Assembly: GCA_933207985.1 (NCBI GenBank)
Contig: OW240913.1
Coordinates: forward strand, 358,336,943 to 358,400,942
Source: Pelobates cultripes
Taxonomy: Eukaryota > Chordata > Amphibia > Anura > Pelobatidae
Length of the DNA stretch: 64,000 bases
Direction of reading: 5' to 3'
Positions within the stretch are counted from its first letter, which is position 1, and each line of letters starts with the position of its first letter. The notes beneath the pieces are model-generated. The model had not been told where the DNA came from. It saw only the letters and a program-made list of their open reading frames with translations, and did no database searches. Of this stretch, positions 11,602-22,545 are shown one piece after another. Made by a program: the position numbers and the translations under genes.

Positions 11602-13085
11602 ATAGTTACATAGTTACATAGCTGAAAAGAGACTTGTGTCCATCAAGTTCAGCCTACCTCACATTTGTTTTTCGCTGTTGATCCAAAAGAAGGCAAAAAA
11701 AAAAAAAACAGTTTGAAGCACTTCCAATTTTGCAACAAGCTAGGAAAAAAATTCCTTCTTGACCCCAGAATGGCAGTCAGATTTATCCTTGGATCAAGTA
11801 GTTATTACCCTACATTGAAAGATTATATCCTTGAATATTCTGCTTTTGCAAGTTTGCATCTAGTAGCTGTTTGAGCATCTGTATGGACTCTGATAAAACC
11901 ACTTCTTCAGGCGGAGAATTCCACATCCTTATTGTTCTTACAGTAAAAAAAACCTTTCCTTTGCTTTAGACAAAATCTTCTTTCTTCCAGTCTAAATGCA
12001 TGACCTCATGTAATATGTAAAGTCCGGTTTGTGAATAGATTTCCACACAATGGTTTGTATTGGCCCTGAATATATTTGTATAACGTTATCATATCCCCTT
12101 TCAGGTGACGTTTTTCTAAACTAAATAGGTTTAAATTTGTTAACCTTTCTTCATAGCTGATATGTTCCATTCCTTTTATTAATTTTGTAGCCCGCCTCTG
12201 CACTTTTTCTAGTGCCATAATATCCTTCTTTGGAACAGGTGACCAAAATTGCACAGCATATTCAATATGGGGTCTTACCAGTGATTTATAGAGGCAAAAT
12301 TATATTCTCATCCCAAGAATGAATGCCCTTTTTCATGCATGACAATACCTTACTGGCCTTGGCCACTGCTGATTGACATTGCATATTGTTGCATAGTTTG
12401 TTGTCTATAACAATTCCCAAGTCCTTTTCGTGTGTTGTTATCCCTAATTCGCTTCCATTAAGGGTATACGTTGCTTGTGTATTCTTTACGCCAAAGTGCA
12501 TAACTTTGCATTTTTCAACATTAAATTTCCTCTGCCATTTTAGTGCCTAGTCCCCCAGTCTATCTAAATCCCTCTGCAGCAAAGTAATATCTTGCTCACA
12601 TTGTATTATTTTACAGAGTTTTATGTCATCTGCAAACACTGAAACATGACTTTCAATACTTTTTTCAAGATAATTTATAAACATGTTAAATAGAAGGGGT
12701 CTCAGAACAGAACCCTGAGGGACACCACTTGCCACCTCTGTCCAGCTTGAAAATGTACCATTAATGACAACTCTTTGTACTCTATTTTTAAGCCAATGTT
12801 CTACCCAAGAACAAGCATTTTCATCTAGACCGATTTCCTTGAGTTTGAACACTAATCTGTTGTGTGAAACTGTATCAAATGCCTTGGCAAAATCCAAATA
12901 GATCACATCCACTGCAACACCCTGATCTATACTTCTACTTCTTCATAGAACGCAATCAAGTTAGTTTGACATGACCCGTGCTTCATAAAACCATGCTGAT
13001 TTTTGCTGATAACCATGTTCTTCTCAAGGAATTCTTGAATATTATCCCTTAATAACATTTCAAATATTTATTACACAATCAAATT
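11602..13085 (-). mobile_element. CR1/Rex1-like non-LTR retrotransposon, 5'-truncated
   Basis: The minus-strand body encodes a reverse transcriptase C-terminal half (see next entry); its 3' end at the left is a short tandem array of ACATAGTT-like units (11602-11622), a typical CR1/Rex1-type tail. The same 3' end recurs at 23283-23620. No 5' half or endonuclease is present, as expected for 5'-truncated LINE insertion. Confidence 0.8.
12006..12912 (-). pseudogene. LINE reverse transcriptase fragment
   Basis: Minus-strand frames give DVIYLDFAKAFDTVSH (RT motif A), [18 protein letters not shown] (motif B) and SVFADDIKL (motif C, Asp-Asp intact), then KCKVMHFG, EKDLGI and [13 protein letters not shown] of the thumb. 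The frame is broken by a stop near 12546 and a frameshift near 12286. R replaces the usual G in VLGPLLF. Not functional. Confidence 0.85.
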
Positions 13086-13492
13086 GCTAATCTTCTATAA
13101 TGTTAGAGTTTAAATCCTCCCCGTTACAGATGCTAAATAAATTGGTTGGAGTGATATACAATGCTATACCACAACCATTTAAACCACCCTGTGTTCCAGT
13201 ATTGGAAAGAATGGAGAATGATAAAAATAAATCAGAACTAATGCTTTTGGACAAACCTGATATAGTTCCCATACGCTAGTCTAGTTTCCAGGCACTCACT
13301 TATATAAAATACATCCAGTGAAAAACTAAACCACTTTCCTACACTTTCTGGTTCTATTAAATGATTATTGATTTTCTAACATTACACCATTTTATTTTCA
13401 AAGGAAAACAATATTGTATTTAAATGTTAATATATGTTGGTATTTTCTGCAGATTTATATTAATATTTATTTTTACCTTCTTTCTTTTGCAG

Positions 13493-13504
13493 ATCCCAAA
13501 AGAG
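13493..13504 (+). CDS. Calpain 1 12-nt microexon (domain III)
   Basis: Twelve bases, ATC CCA AAA GAG (IPKE), between a strong tract tttcttttgcag and gtattg. Phase 0 on both sides, so it joins the exons at 10000-10145 and 14797-15020 in frame. It occupies the place of the conserved VPEE-type residues that calpain genes encode in a tiny exon. Confidence 0.78.
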
Positions 13505-14796
13505 GTATTGTATTCTACTTTTCAAAAAATGTTTTGCTGTGTCTCCTTCCATTCTATTCTACATTGAACGACCTCTATAAGGCCTGGATCTGATATGACC
13601 TCACTAAACGCAGTAATATATTTATGGCGGCCACCCCAAAAGGAAGAGGGGTTTCGCCACCAGAGGTGTTCTTTCCCCCTAGTAAGAGTGATACTGCAGT
13701 ATCTCAAGTAGCGATAATCCAAGTCATGTTATAGTGGGTATAGCATTCCCCTACAAGCATGAGACGAGGCTCTATGTTGAGGGTAAATTGGAACTGCTTT
13801 AATTGGAGCCACACATTGCTTTTTATGTAAGTCCCCATGCCAGGGGTTTCCTGACACATATTCCAGGGGCATTCCTTGCTGGACCTGAGAGGAGACTGCT
13901 GTAAAGTACACCAATAATTTACATTAACTCTCAAGTCCAGGACATACACATTAATTATACCCCAAAACATACATTTAACAGTTAGGTACCCCCTCAAGTA
14001 TTACATGCCCAGATAGCCTGGATCTAAGTGCCCAACATATCCCGAACGTTTGCAGATCCCATGAACACAGTCGAAATGCCACTGGAGTAAAGTTTAGACC
14101 GACCGCGCACTAGGTGTCTGCCTAAAAGAGTTCAATGAAATCAGGCTGAGTGGTCAGTATCTTCTTGTATAAATGTGCATCATAAAGGTGCGCATTAGAT
14201 TCAGTCGGAAATTAGATTCAAGTAAATACGGTATTTTATATGAAATAAGTTACTAATACATTTCTTTTTTTTATTTATGTGTACATATCTTAATGTTATA
14301 TTTATTTTTATTGTCGTGATGTTTTATAAAATATAAAAAAAAATGAGTGTGTCCATGAGCATAACACAAGAGTTTCCATGCTTTGGTTTTTTTTTTTTGT
14401 GTTTTTTTTTTTTTAAATGTATTTATAACCTGTAGAAAAGCAGTGTAAATTCTGAAACACAATGCCTGTTAAGATGGGTACTTTGAGATATTTGTGGAAA
14501 CAGGATTTCTCAAGTTTCTGTGCCCAAAGAGGACTTCTAAAAGTCCAATTTGAGATATGAATCTTTTATATTTATATCTATATATACATGTACACAGATA
14601 CAGCACATACACACTTATTGCAATGTTGTTGGTTTTTTTTAATATTATAGTTAGTTGCACTGGACTGCAAATAGTGCTTATGTTACACACATACATATAC
14701 ACATTAATCAGGCACATTCCATCAGCTACATCTGCTAAGTGTAGCAAAGTGATTTGGTTTCAAACTTTCATTTACAAACTATATTTTTTTTTACAG
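13505..14796. other. Calpain 1 intron
   Basis: Contains a moderately GC-rich repeat-like stretch (about 13520-14130) with no recognised protein; it may be an old LTR-type repeat. Poly-T tracts near 14390-14415 are also seen. Otherwise nothing identifiable. Confidence 0.4.
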
Positions 14797-15020
14797 TATC
14801 AGAATCAGGACATCAATAAGATCAACTTGGACAAAGATTTCTTCAAAAAGTATAAGAACACAATGCTAAAACTTCCCACCAGATTTGCTGGTAAACGTGA
14901 CGTTTCTTGGCGTTTTAAGTTGCCAGTCGGAGTGTATGTGATTGTTCCATATGGCGGCAGTACCAATGACGAGGGAGACTTATTCCTACGCGTGTTCACA
15001 GAGAAGACAGCTGGATCTCT
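14797..15020 (+). CDS. Calpain 1 exon, domain III C-terminal half
   Basis: 224 nt between ttacag and gtaagt, ending in phase 2. Encodes NKINLDKDFFKKYKN..., REVSxRFxLPxGxY-like WRFKLPVGVYVIVPYGG and GDLFLRVFTEKTAGSL, the canonical end of calpain domain III (FCLPPGEYxxVPSTF...DFCIRVFSEK). Six codons longer than the equivalent calpain 2 exon. Confidence 0.93.
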
Positions 15021-15262
15021 GTAAGTGAATCCTCCAACTCACAATATAAAATATGAGGTATCAATCCATTACACTCCAGCAAGTTAATAAAATGTGTTAA
15101 TGGTTTTGATCACAACAGGGAATTAGAACAACCAACATGTGGTTTTGATATTTTTTAGAAGAATATCAAGCTAATGAGCCCACCATGCATTATCCTGAAT
15201 GAATGCCAGCTAATCCATATCCTCTATTGAAACACTTCTCTTTCCTTTCATTTAAATCATAA

Positions 15263-16488
15263 TTAGGCTGATCCTAGGGACGCCTGGATGCATACATTTA
15301 TTTGGCGGACCCCCAGGTGGGCTTGGTCATCTTACTAACTCCTCCCCTTTGCAAATGACCAGTCCAAACATGCATGTTTCTATGGCAACACCACCACCTC
15401 TCTATCTATAAGCCCCACTTCTTTTTAAATCAGACACACTTACTGACAGTGACACACTCCCACTGACACACACACACACACTCACTGAGAGACACATACA
15501 CTCACTGATTTGACACATACTGACACACACACCCACTGACTGACACACGCACAATGACAGAAACACTATCTCACTGATTTGAAACATTCACTGACAGACA
15601 CACTCACTGACAGAAAAACACACACACATGTACAAAATGACAGACAATCTCACTGATTTGAAATATTCACTGACAGACACTCACTGACAGAAACACACAC
15701 ACGTACAAAATGACAGACAATCTCACTGATTTGAAACAGACTCACTGACAGACAAACACTCACTGAGAGACACATACTGACACCCACACCCACTGACTGA
15801 CACACGCTCAATGACACAAATACAATCTCCCTGATTTGAAACACTCACTGACAGACACACACACACTGACAGACACACACAGACATGTACAAAATGACAG
15901 ACAATCTCACTGATTTGAAACAAACTCACTGACAGACACAATCACTGACAGACACACTCACTGACACAAACACTGATATACACTCTCAATGACAGACACA
16001 CAATCTCACTGATTTGAAACACTCACTGACAGACACACCCAATGACATACAGACACACACACACTGACACACTCATTGACAGACACACACATACACACAT
16101 ACACTCACTGACAGACACCCTAACATACACTCTCAATTATTTGAAACACACTTACTGACAGACACACTTACTGACAGAGACACTGACAGACACACACTCA
16201 CTGACAGACATAAACACATTGACACACACACATACACACACTGACAGAGCCACTCACACACTGACAGACACATTTACATATTCTTGCACACACACATTAA
16301 TTTTATTTCTTGTTTTATGTTTTTTTTAGACCAATACATCCTCCTTACCTTTAGCAGAGCTGGTATAGGTCCTCTACCTGGGGTCCAGTGGGGATCTTCT
16401 CCCTAGACGTCACCCTGCAGACATTTGTTCCCCATCTTGCGCTGTCTGGTGACCTAGCCCCCCATACACATGCCCAGGATCAGCCCTG
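15263..16488. mobile_element. hAT-like non-autonomous element carrying a minisatellite
   Basis: Ends form an imperfect inverted repeat: AGGCTGATCCTAGG at the left and CCAGGATCAGCCCT at the right. The interior is dominated by the CACTGACAGACA array. A clean 8-bp target duplication was not found, so the hAT assignment rests on the ends and on resemblance to the element at 58467-60660. Confidence 0.45.
15430..16275. repeat. CACTGACAGACA-type minisatellite
   Basis: About 850 bp of degenerate units built from CACTGACAGACACA, punctuated by recurring CTCACTGATTTGAAAC blocks that give a higher-order period of roughly 100-180 bp. Open frames in it are repeat artefacts. Confidence 0.9.
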
Positions 16489-16583
16489 AATAGGCATTCA
16501 TTTTATCTAATTTATATATATTTACCTATGTATTCAAGTGTGATGATAGCTCTCTATCTAATCAAACTACCTATCTTTTTTTC

Positions 16584-16630
16584 CTACGGCTGGTTATAGA
16601 GTTAATTATCTGTTCATTCATTGTATAACA
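16584..16630 (+). repeat. 47-bp direct repeat, copy 1
   Basis: Identical to 18415-18461 (starts CTACGGCTGGTTATAG, ends CATTGTATAACA). The two copies are 1.83 kb apart on either side of the last calpain 1 coding exon. Confidence 0.9.
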
Positions 16631-16677
16631 CACTGTATGTATTGAATCTGCTTCATTTTATGAAACTGGCTGTGGTT

Positions 16678-16985
16678 TCTGGAGTCCTCTGGTACTGTTC
16701 AACAGTTTTTAATGTTTTAATGCTAAACGAGAGTCACTAAGGCTGCTGCTTGGGCTAACAAGGAAGTAATAGCCTGAGCAGAATTGGACAGCTGAGAGTG
16801 CTGAGAGTGTCAGCTGACTGCGTTTACCCTGTCAGAGCTCCCATTGTCAGTATGAATAGGTACACATGGAAGTGTCTAATCTCTGTTTAACACTGAATGG
16901 AGCAACAGTGCCAGGGACTCCAGTCACTAGATCCGATTCACAGAGATGAAATGGTTAGAGGACTACAGTGTCCCTGGAAATTTCT
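16678..16985. mobile_element. MITE fragment with inverted repeat
   Basis: CTGGAGTCCTCTGGTACTGT at 16679 pairs with ACAGTGCCAGGGACTCCAG ending at 16923; the right end continues to CTACAGTGTCCCTGG (16962-16976). Typical of a degenerate frog MITE. Non-coding. Confidence 0.5.
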
Positions 16986-17292
16986 TAACTTCCTATAGAT
17001 CTGTCTGTCTTATATTACCCATGTCTTGTATTAATATTATTAATTATAGTGGTAAATGTGTCAATAACTTGCTGGCCAATCTTGGAAATGTTTTGTGAAA
17101 TGTATTTTCCTGTTGGAAGAAGTTTCATTCAGTGATGGTTTGTGACAGATACATTGTGTGTTTACATGGCATTGCTTACACAATAAATAGCACTTTTTGA
17201 TTCTAATGCATAACTGTTCTCTTCAAGTTATGTTTCTGTATGTCCAATAACTATAAATTCTAAATATAACTAAATGTTTTCTCTCTTTTTAG

Positions 17293-17331
17293 TGCCGATG
17301 TCTGTACTCTTGCAAACTGAAGTTGGACAAG
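17293..17331 (+). CDS. Calpain 1 terminal coding exon with stop
   Basis: 39-nt exon between tttttag and gtaaaa. Joined to the phase-2 end of the previous exon it gives L-ADVCTLAN and TGA at 17318-17320, 11 nt before the exon end. The remaining splice junction is too close to the stop to be expected to trigger nonsense-mediated decay. This terminates the protein right after domain III with no PEF domain. Alternative: a different, unseen acceptor joins PEF exons, but none is visible before calpain 2. Confidence 0.6.
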
Positions 17332-18414
17332 GTAAAAAACATTTTTTTTCCTGAGCCTGAATAAAAGTAAAATGTTTGTAAGTGCATATAATTATGCACA
17401 TATGAACCACATAATTTGTCTATTGTTATATTAAGTGACATGTATCCCTTTTAAACAACTGTCTCATTCAAAAGCTGAAGAAAACAGCTAAATATGTTTT
17501 GTTTTTCAAATATACCTGCTTCTTCTTTCTTATGCTTTCCACACCCACTCTGGGGGTGGGCAATGATCTAACCAATTAGTGTCCTATCCCTAGGAATACT
17601 GGAAAAGTGCCTTGGGCGTGCTTAACAGATTTACACATGTGCAGTTGAAACAACTCTTCACTTTACAACAGCATGACAGGGGAGAAAAGAGGGAGTCTGA
17701 TCAGTGAGATCATACAGGGTTTCTCTCTCCTGTTGTGACCTGTTTCTGTCACTAGTGGACTGGTCTGGCCTGAATAAGTGGATGGTTAATGAGGGTTAGA
17801 ATAAACTTCCCTAGCTAAGAGGGGTGCCCAATAATGCAAACCAACCTAGTTTATAGTTAGTTTATAAATGTCTATTACATACTTTTAAAAGTTTTTCTGA
17901 CTTTATTTTGGTTTGTATATTTGTTTAAAGGTGTTTGCTTGCTGGTTTATGAAACAAATTGTCAACTGATGCACTTGTCTTTAAGGAGTTTATTTTATTT
18001 ATTGAGTTTTATTTTATCAACTCACCACAAATCTATTTTAATGAAAACCCCTTGATTATCAACTTCTAAAATAACATTTCTCGTGTTGGTCGGGTCTCTG
18101 AAATATAATGGTGGGAGACTCAGTATAAATACGTTACATATTATACAAACCATAAAACTATAGGAGAAAATAGGATATACCCTAAACTCAAAATAAGACA
18201 CCCCAAGGTAAATCTTTTTTTATCATAATATTTTACTAAAGGGATAATTCCAAGTGAATTCATGTTGAATGTCAAATTTATAAGTTTATAGTATATAAAC
18301 TAGATGCAATCCATATATGGCAGATGCGCTTCATTTTACACCAATAGTTTGACATTTTGCAATGTATTTGGCTGTATGTGTGGAAAGCTTTTTTTAAAAT
18401 TATTATATTTTGTA
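17332..18414. other. Calpain 1 last intron, left part
   Basis: AT-rich sequence with no EF-hand-like exon, no ORF of interest and no clear transposon ends. Direct repeats of a CAATGTATTTGGCTGTAT segment occur at 18360 and 18583. Confidence 0.5.
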
Positions 18415-18461
18415 CTACGGCTGGTTATAGAGTTAATTATCTGTTCATTCATTGTATAACA
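18415..18461 (+). repeat. 47-bp direct repeat, copy 2
   Basis: Identical to 16584-16630. It is followed by ATTGTCTAAACGAGAG, echoing TAAACGAGAG at 16731, so it looks like a shortened second copy of the 16.6-kb segment. Confidence 0.9.
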
Positions 18462-18530
18462 TATTGTCTAAACGAGAGGTGTATAGCCATTGCCTTCCAT
18501 CTCCCAGTACATTTATGGGCATATCCACAC

Positions 18531-18531
18531 A

Positions 18532-18564
<33 letters not shown>

Positions 18565-18780
18565 TGACAAACATACACAATGCAATGTATTTGGCTGTAT
18601 ATGTGGAAATATATACATACACACACACACTGACATACGTATATACACTCACTGACACACATACATACTCAAACTCACATAAACAAACTGTGCACATATT
18701 CAATTAGACCTATGCACACACATATACAGAGACACAAAACTAACAAGTACACACTCACACAGAGAGTTGCACACAATGCA
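18531..18780. repeat. CA-rich microsatellite
   Basis: Imperfect (CA)n and ACACTGACA units. All frames through it are repeat artefacts. Confidence 0.9.
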
Positions 18781-19149
18781 ATGTAGACACATCTGGTAAG
18801 TAGTAAGAGGGAAATGAAGCATCCCCTAGTCTACTGTTACACAGCCAAGTGAGCAGAAAAACAGAAGCCAAATAGCCCTCCAGCCTCCTTTAATGTCCTC
18901 TACTCATGAAGGCAGGTAATTGCTGGGGTTAAATTAAAAGTTGGCTTTGACGTAACAAGGGTTAGCATTGCCTCGTCACCCTCGTTCTCCTCATGAATCT
19001 CTCCTCTAGCGTCACTGACAGCAAGACTGCGTGTGTCTTAATTAGAGAGGTGCCCTCTAGAGACATGAGCCCATAGGCAGTTGCCTACTCTGTCTTTTGC
19101 TATTTTGTTTTTCAAGACATTAAGATTTTATTTATTGTTTTTTCCACAG

Positions 19150-19345
19150 ACCAATGATTCAGTTCAGAATTAACTGCTAGAAGCACTCTGGACACAACAT
19201 TCTCTGACATATCTGCTTTACATAGACAATCAACATTATATTTCTCATTATAAAAATTATAAAGAGCATTACCTGGTATAGCCTCGACATGTAGACCATA
19301 ATGTGTACATTTTCTTTATGACTATAATAAATGCCATGAGCTTTG
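19150..19345 (+). other. Calpain 1 3' UTR exon
   Basis: Begins after tttccacag and contains no continuation of the coding frame. It ends shortly after the polyadenylation signal. Inferred from position and signals only. Confidence 0.5.
19326..19331 (+). terminator. Polyadenylation signal AATAAA (calpain 1)
   Basis: AATAAA in ctataataaatgcc, about 180 nt into the inferred terminal exon; a T-rich stretch follows near 19365. Confidence 0.55.
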
Positions 19346-19753
19346 CAAACTGATTAATCTGTGTAGTTTCTTTTCATTTTGTAAGACTGATTATTTTAAC
19401 CCAGTTTCACTTATAGCTGTTAACAGCCTGAAAATGATACTGCATTAAAAGAGATCTTTAATATAATTATTTAACCATCATATCAATATGTAATACAAAC
19501 CCATCTCATGGCTAAATAGGCAATCTGAATTTAAGATGTCAGCCCTACAAAATGTCTAATACCTACTCTACTTCAAGCCCTCCAGACAAAGATCCCATGC
19601 TACTCTTTAACACAAGCCCAAAGAGATCTTTCTGTCTCAGTAGGGTTAGGACAAAAAAACAAGTGGGGTACTGGGATTCCTACAGTGGAATTGGAGGTCT
19701 GGGAGTTTGAGATTTGTAGACTTTTTTTATCTAGCCATTATAATAGCAATATA

Positions 19754-20705
19754 CAGTTGCAAGAAAAAGTATGTGAACCCTTTGGAATGATATTGATTTC
19801 TGCACAAGTTGGTCATAAAATGTGATCTGATCATCATCTTAGTCACAACAATAGACAATCACAGTCTGCTTAAACTAATAACACACAAAGAATGAGATGC
19901 TGCCATGTTTTTATTGAACACACCATGTAAACATTCACAGTGCAGGTGGAATAAGTATGTGAACCCTTGGATTTAATAACTGGTTGAACCTCCTTTGGCA
20001 GCAATAACTTCAACCAAATGTTTCCTGTAGTTGCAGATCAGATGTGCACAATGGTCAGGAGTAATTCTTGACCATTCCTCTTTACAGAACTGTTTCAGTT
20101 CAGCAATATTCTTGGGATGTCTGGTGTGAATCGCTTTCTTGAGGTCATGCCACAGCATCTCAATCAGGTTATGCCACAGCATCTCAATCAGGTTGAGGTC
20201 AGGACTCTGACTGGGCCACTTCAGAAGGCGTATTTTCTTCTGTTTAAGCCATTCTGTTGTTGATTTACTTCTATGCTTTGGGTCATTGTCCTGTTGCAAC
20301 ACCCATCTTGCGTTGAGCTTCAGCTGGTAGACAGATGGCCTTAAGTGCTCCTGCAAAATGTCTTGATAAACTTGGGAATTCATTTTTCCTTCGATGATAG
20401 AAATCCGTCCAGGTCCTGACGCAGCAAAGCAGCCCCAAACCGTAATGCCCCCACCACCATACTTCACAGTTGGGATGAAGTTTTGATGTTGGTGTGCTGT
20501 GCCTTTTTTTTGCCACACATAGTGTTGTGCATTTCTTACAAACAGCTCAACTTTGGTTTCATCTGTCCACAGAATATTTTGCCAGTACTGCTGTGGAACA
20601 TCCAGGTGCTCTTGTGCAAACTGTAAACGTGCAGCAATGTTTTGTTTGGACAGCAGTGGCTTCCTCTGTGGTATCCTCCCATGAACTCTAGCCCTTCTTA
20701 ATTCT
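19754..20705 (-). mobile_element. Tc1/mariner element, truncated
   Basis: The left end CAGTTGCAAGAAAAAGTATG preceded by TA (19752-19753) is a Tc1-type terminal repeat; the internal direct repeat AAGTATGTGAACCCTT recurs near 19952. The transposase lies on the minus strand. The right side breaks off near 20705, so the helix-turn-helix half and the right inverted repeat are missing. Confidence 0.85.
19973..20705 (-). pseudogene. Tc1-like transposase, catalytic domain only
   Basis: About 240 codons of a DD34E transposase: RIPQRKPLLSKQN, WTDETKVELF (first Asp), YGGGGITVWGCF, WVLQQDNDPKHRS (second Asp) and SQSPDLNLIEMLWH (Glu, 34 residues on). The segment NLIEMLWH occurs twice in tandem because of a 24-bp duplication (about 20143-20190), adding eight residues at the catalytic Glu. 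The N-terminal DNA-binding half is missing; the frame otherwise is open. Not expected to be active. Confidence 0.88.
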
Positions 20706-21420
20706 AAATTATTACAAAAATATTTGTAGAGTGAGCAAAGGCTAATGTATTCATTCAAGTAGATATTTTTATAATGTATTATATAATAAATACTGCATGG
20801 TTATGTTTGTAACATTATATGAAAATGTTGAGTGCAGTATTGCCACACATTATGGTGCTGCTATGATATTCCTGAGATGAAAATTGCAGGTTGTTATTAT
20901 AATACCACTTACAATGCTGTATATATATATAACAGAGCTAAATGCTCTGTTGTACACGGTACTTTAATGATGGGGTGCAACAATGTATCTCACACTGGAG
21001 CTTTAGGGGGAATTATGGCCATGGACTTAGGGACCGGTAGTGTTTACATTGCCAAATTGAAGTCCAAAATTTCATAGCATTTAGAATTGGAAGCACTTTG
21101 AAGGCAGATGTCCCTCTAATCCCAAGCACCCACAATTCTAAACCCAAAAACCTGTAAAACTATATTAATCCCTCCCCCAGCCTTACCGAAGCTTTTAGAT
21201 TTCTCAGTCACCTTAATAACATTCTGCTCTTATGAACACAGCAAGACTACAATATCGTTCAATTGCACAGCATCCTTTAAACAAAACCCCACCTTTTAAT
21301 GCCAGAATTTTTGTTTTGCACGTTACATTTCAAATTGTGAAATGAGTAGTATGTCACAGAATATACAAATTCTATTTTAATAATTTATTATATGCAGTCA
21401 CATACTCTATCAGATATCAG
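20706..21420. other. Intergenic, nothing recognised
   Basis: Region between the Tc1 relic and the minisatellite. No coding frame or repeat structure identified. Confidence 0.5.
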
Positions 21421-21580
21421 ATTAGATCAGATTTAACTTTATTATCACGGAACAGTGTACATACAAAGATAATGAAACATAGTTGGTCTCTGAACAGAAG
21501 TACAGTAGCGATTAATAAAATATAATCTTATCCACCAAACAAAGAGTATAAACTGCAACACACTGACCAATAACATGACG

Positions 21581-22105
21581 TGCAAGATGTGAGCACATAT
21601 ACCATGTGCTTAAAGTGCAAAATGTGAGCACATGTACCATGTGCCTAAAGTGCAAGATGTGAGCACATATACCATGTGCCTAAAGTGCAAAATGTGAGCA
21701 CATATACCATGTGCCTAAAGTGCAAAATGTGAGCACATATACCATGTGCCTAAAGTGCAAAATGTGAGCACATATACCATGTGCCTAAAGTGCAAAATGT
21801 GAGCACATATACCATGTGCCTAAAGTGCAAAATGTGAGCACATGTACCATGTGCCTAAAGTGCAAGATGTGAGCACATATACCATGTGCCTAAAGTGCAA
21901 AATGTGAGCACATATACCATGTGCCTAAAGTGCAAAATGTGAGCACATATACCATGTGCCTAAAGTGCAAAATGTGAGCACATATACCATGTGCCTAAAG
22001 TGCAAAATGTGAGCACATATACCATGTGCCTAAAGTGCAAAATGTGAGCACATATACCATGTGCCTAAAGTGCAAGATGTGAGCACATATACCACAAGAC
22101 CAAAG
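21581..22105 (+). repeat. 35-bp minisatellite, 15 units
   Basis: Exact 35-bp period: the start TGCAARATGTGAGCACAT recurs at 21581, 21616, 21651 and so on to 22071. Most units differ only at A/G in TGCAARATG and A/G in ACATRTACC. Degenerate units continue on both sides (about 21560 and 22106-22160, and again after 22546). The low divergence suggests recent expansion. Confidence 0.96.
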
Positions 22106-22163
22106 TGCAAAATGCAAGGACATAACTATTTGCATTGGTGCAAGATGTGAGCACATTGTCCAT

Positions 22164-22541
22164 TGTGTAAGGTAATTGAATCACAGGCAGAGGGGAGGAA
22201 TTTGTGTGGGAGTGTCTGAGTGTATTGTATGTGTTTATTGGTTGTGTTCCAAAACCCTGTGGGTGGTACTAATGTGTAAGAATTTGTACATAAGCACAAT
22301 AAACCCACAGCTCTGTCTGTTCACTGCTTGACCCTCAACACGGAGCTTTGTCTCGTTCTTGGGGGGATTTATTGTATGCTGTTCCAGTTCGACTGCTAGG
22401 AGTGTAAAGCTATTCGTATGGTTTTTCCTATTCGGCTGTTTACGGCGGATTGGTGTTCTGCAGTAGCTGTGCCTGTGTCTCTGGAAGGGGACGATCACCT
22501 AAACGGTTTTAACCCCTTGTGTGCTGAAACGGTCCGTTACA
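22164..22541 (+). mobile_element. Solo LTR (378 bp) with 4-bp target duplication
   Basis: Starts TGTGTAAGG, ends GGTCCGTTACA (TG...CA), flanked by CCAT at 22160-22163 and 22542-22545. Inside are TACATAAGCACAATAAACCC (TATA-like and polyadenylation signals) and a U5-like stretch CTTGACCCTCAACACGGAG. No internal retroviral genes remain. It sits in the degenerate tail of the 35-bp array. A diverged relative lies at about 41369-41803. Orientation is inferred from the signals. Confidence 0.75.
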
Positions 22542-22545
22542 CCAT

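Larger units (their letters stand above)
1205..19345 (+). other. Calpain gene 1 (3' portion; ends after domain III)
   Basis: Gene span for a calpain-family cysteine protease (calcium-dependent, cytosolic, limited proteolysis). Eight coding segments are visible: protease subdomain PC2 (His and Asn of the triad), the domain II/III junction and domain III (C2-like). They sum to 795 nt, giving 264 residues plus stop, all joining in frame. The catalytic Cys exon and N-terminus must lie left of position 1. Seen directly: exon lengths 86, 75, 158 and 12 nt match calpain gene 2 at 42.9-63.5 kb exactly, with the same phases. The frame closes at TGA 17318-17320, just after domain III, so there is no penta-EF-hand domain. 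That resembles PEF-less calpains or PEF-less splice forms known in the family. Which vertebrate CAPN it corresponds to cannot be decided here. Domain III lacks the usual long acidic loop after KLE. Confidence 0.88.

Noticed and set aside
15402..15941. Small cysteine-rich minus-strand frames resembling secreted peptides
   Set aside because: They come from the CACTGACAGACA array; no signal-peptide logic or splice context.
20832..21077. 81-codon ORF
   Set aside because: No domain, no splice context; chance open frame.
21581..22105. CRISPR-like regular array
   Set aside because: The 35-bp units abut directly with no unique spacers, and the genome is eukaryotic.
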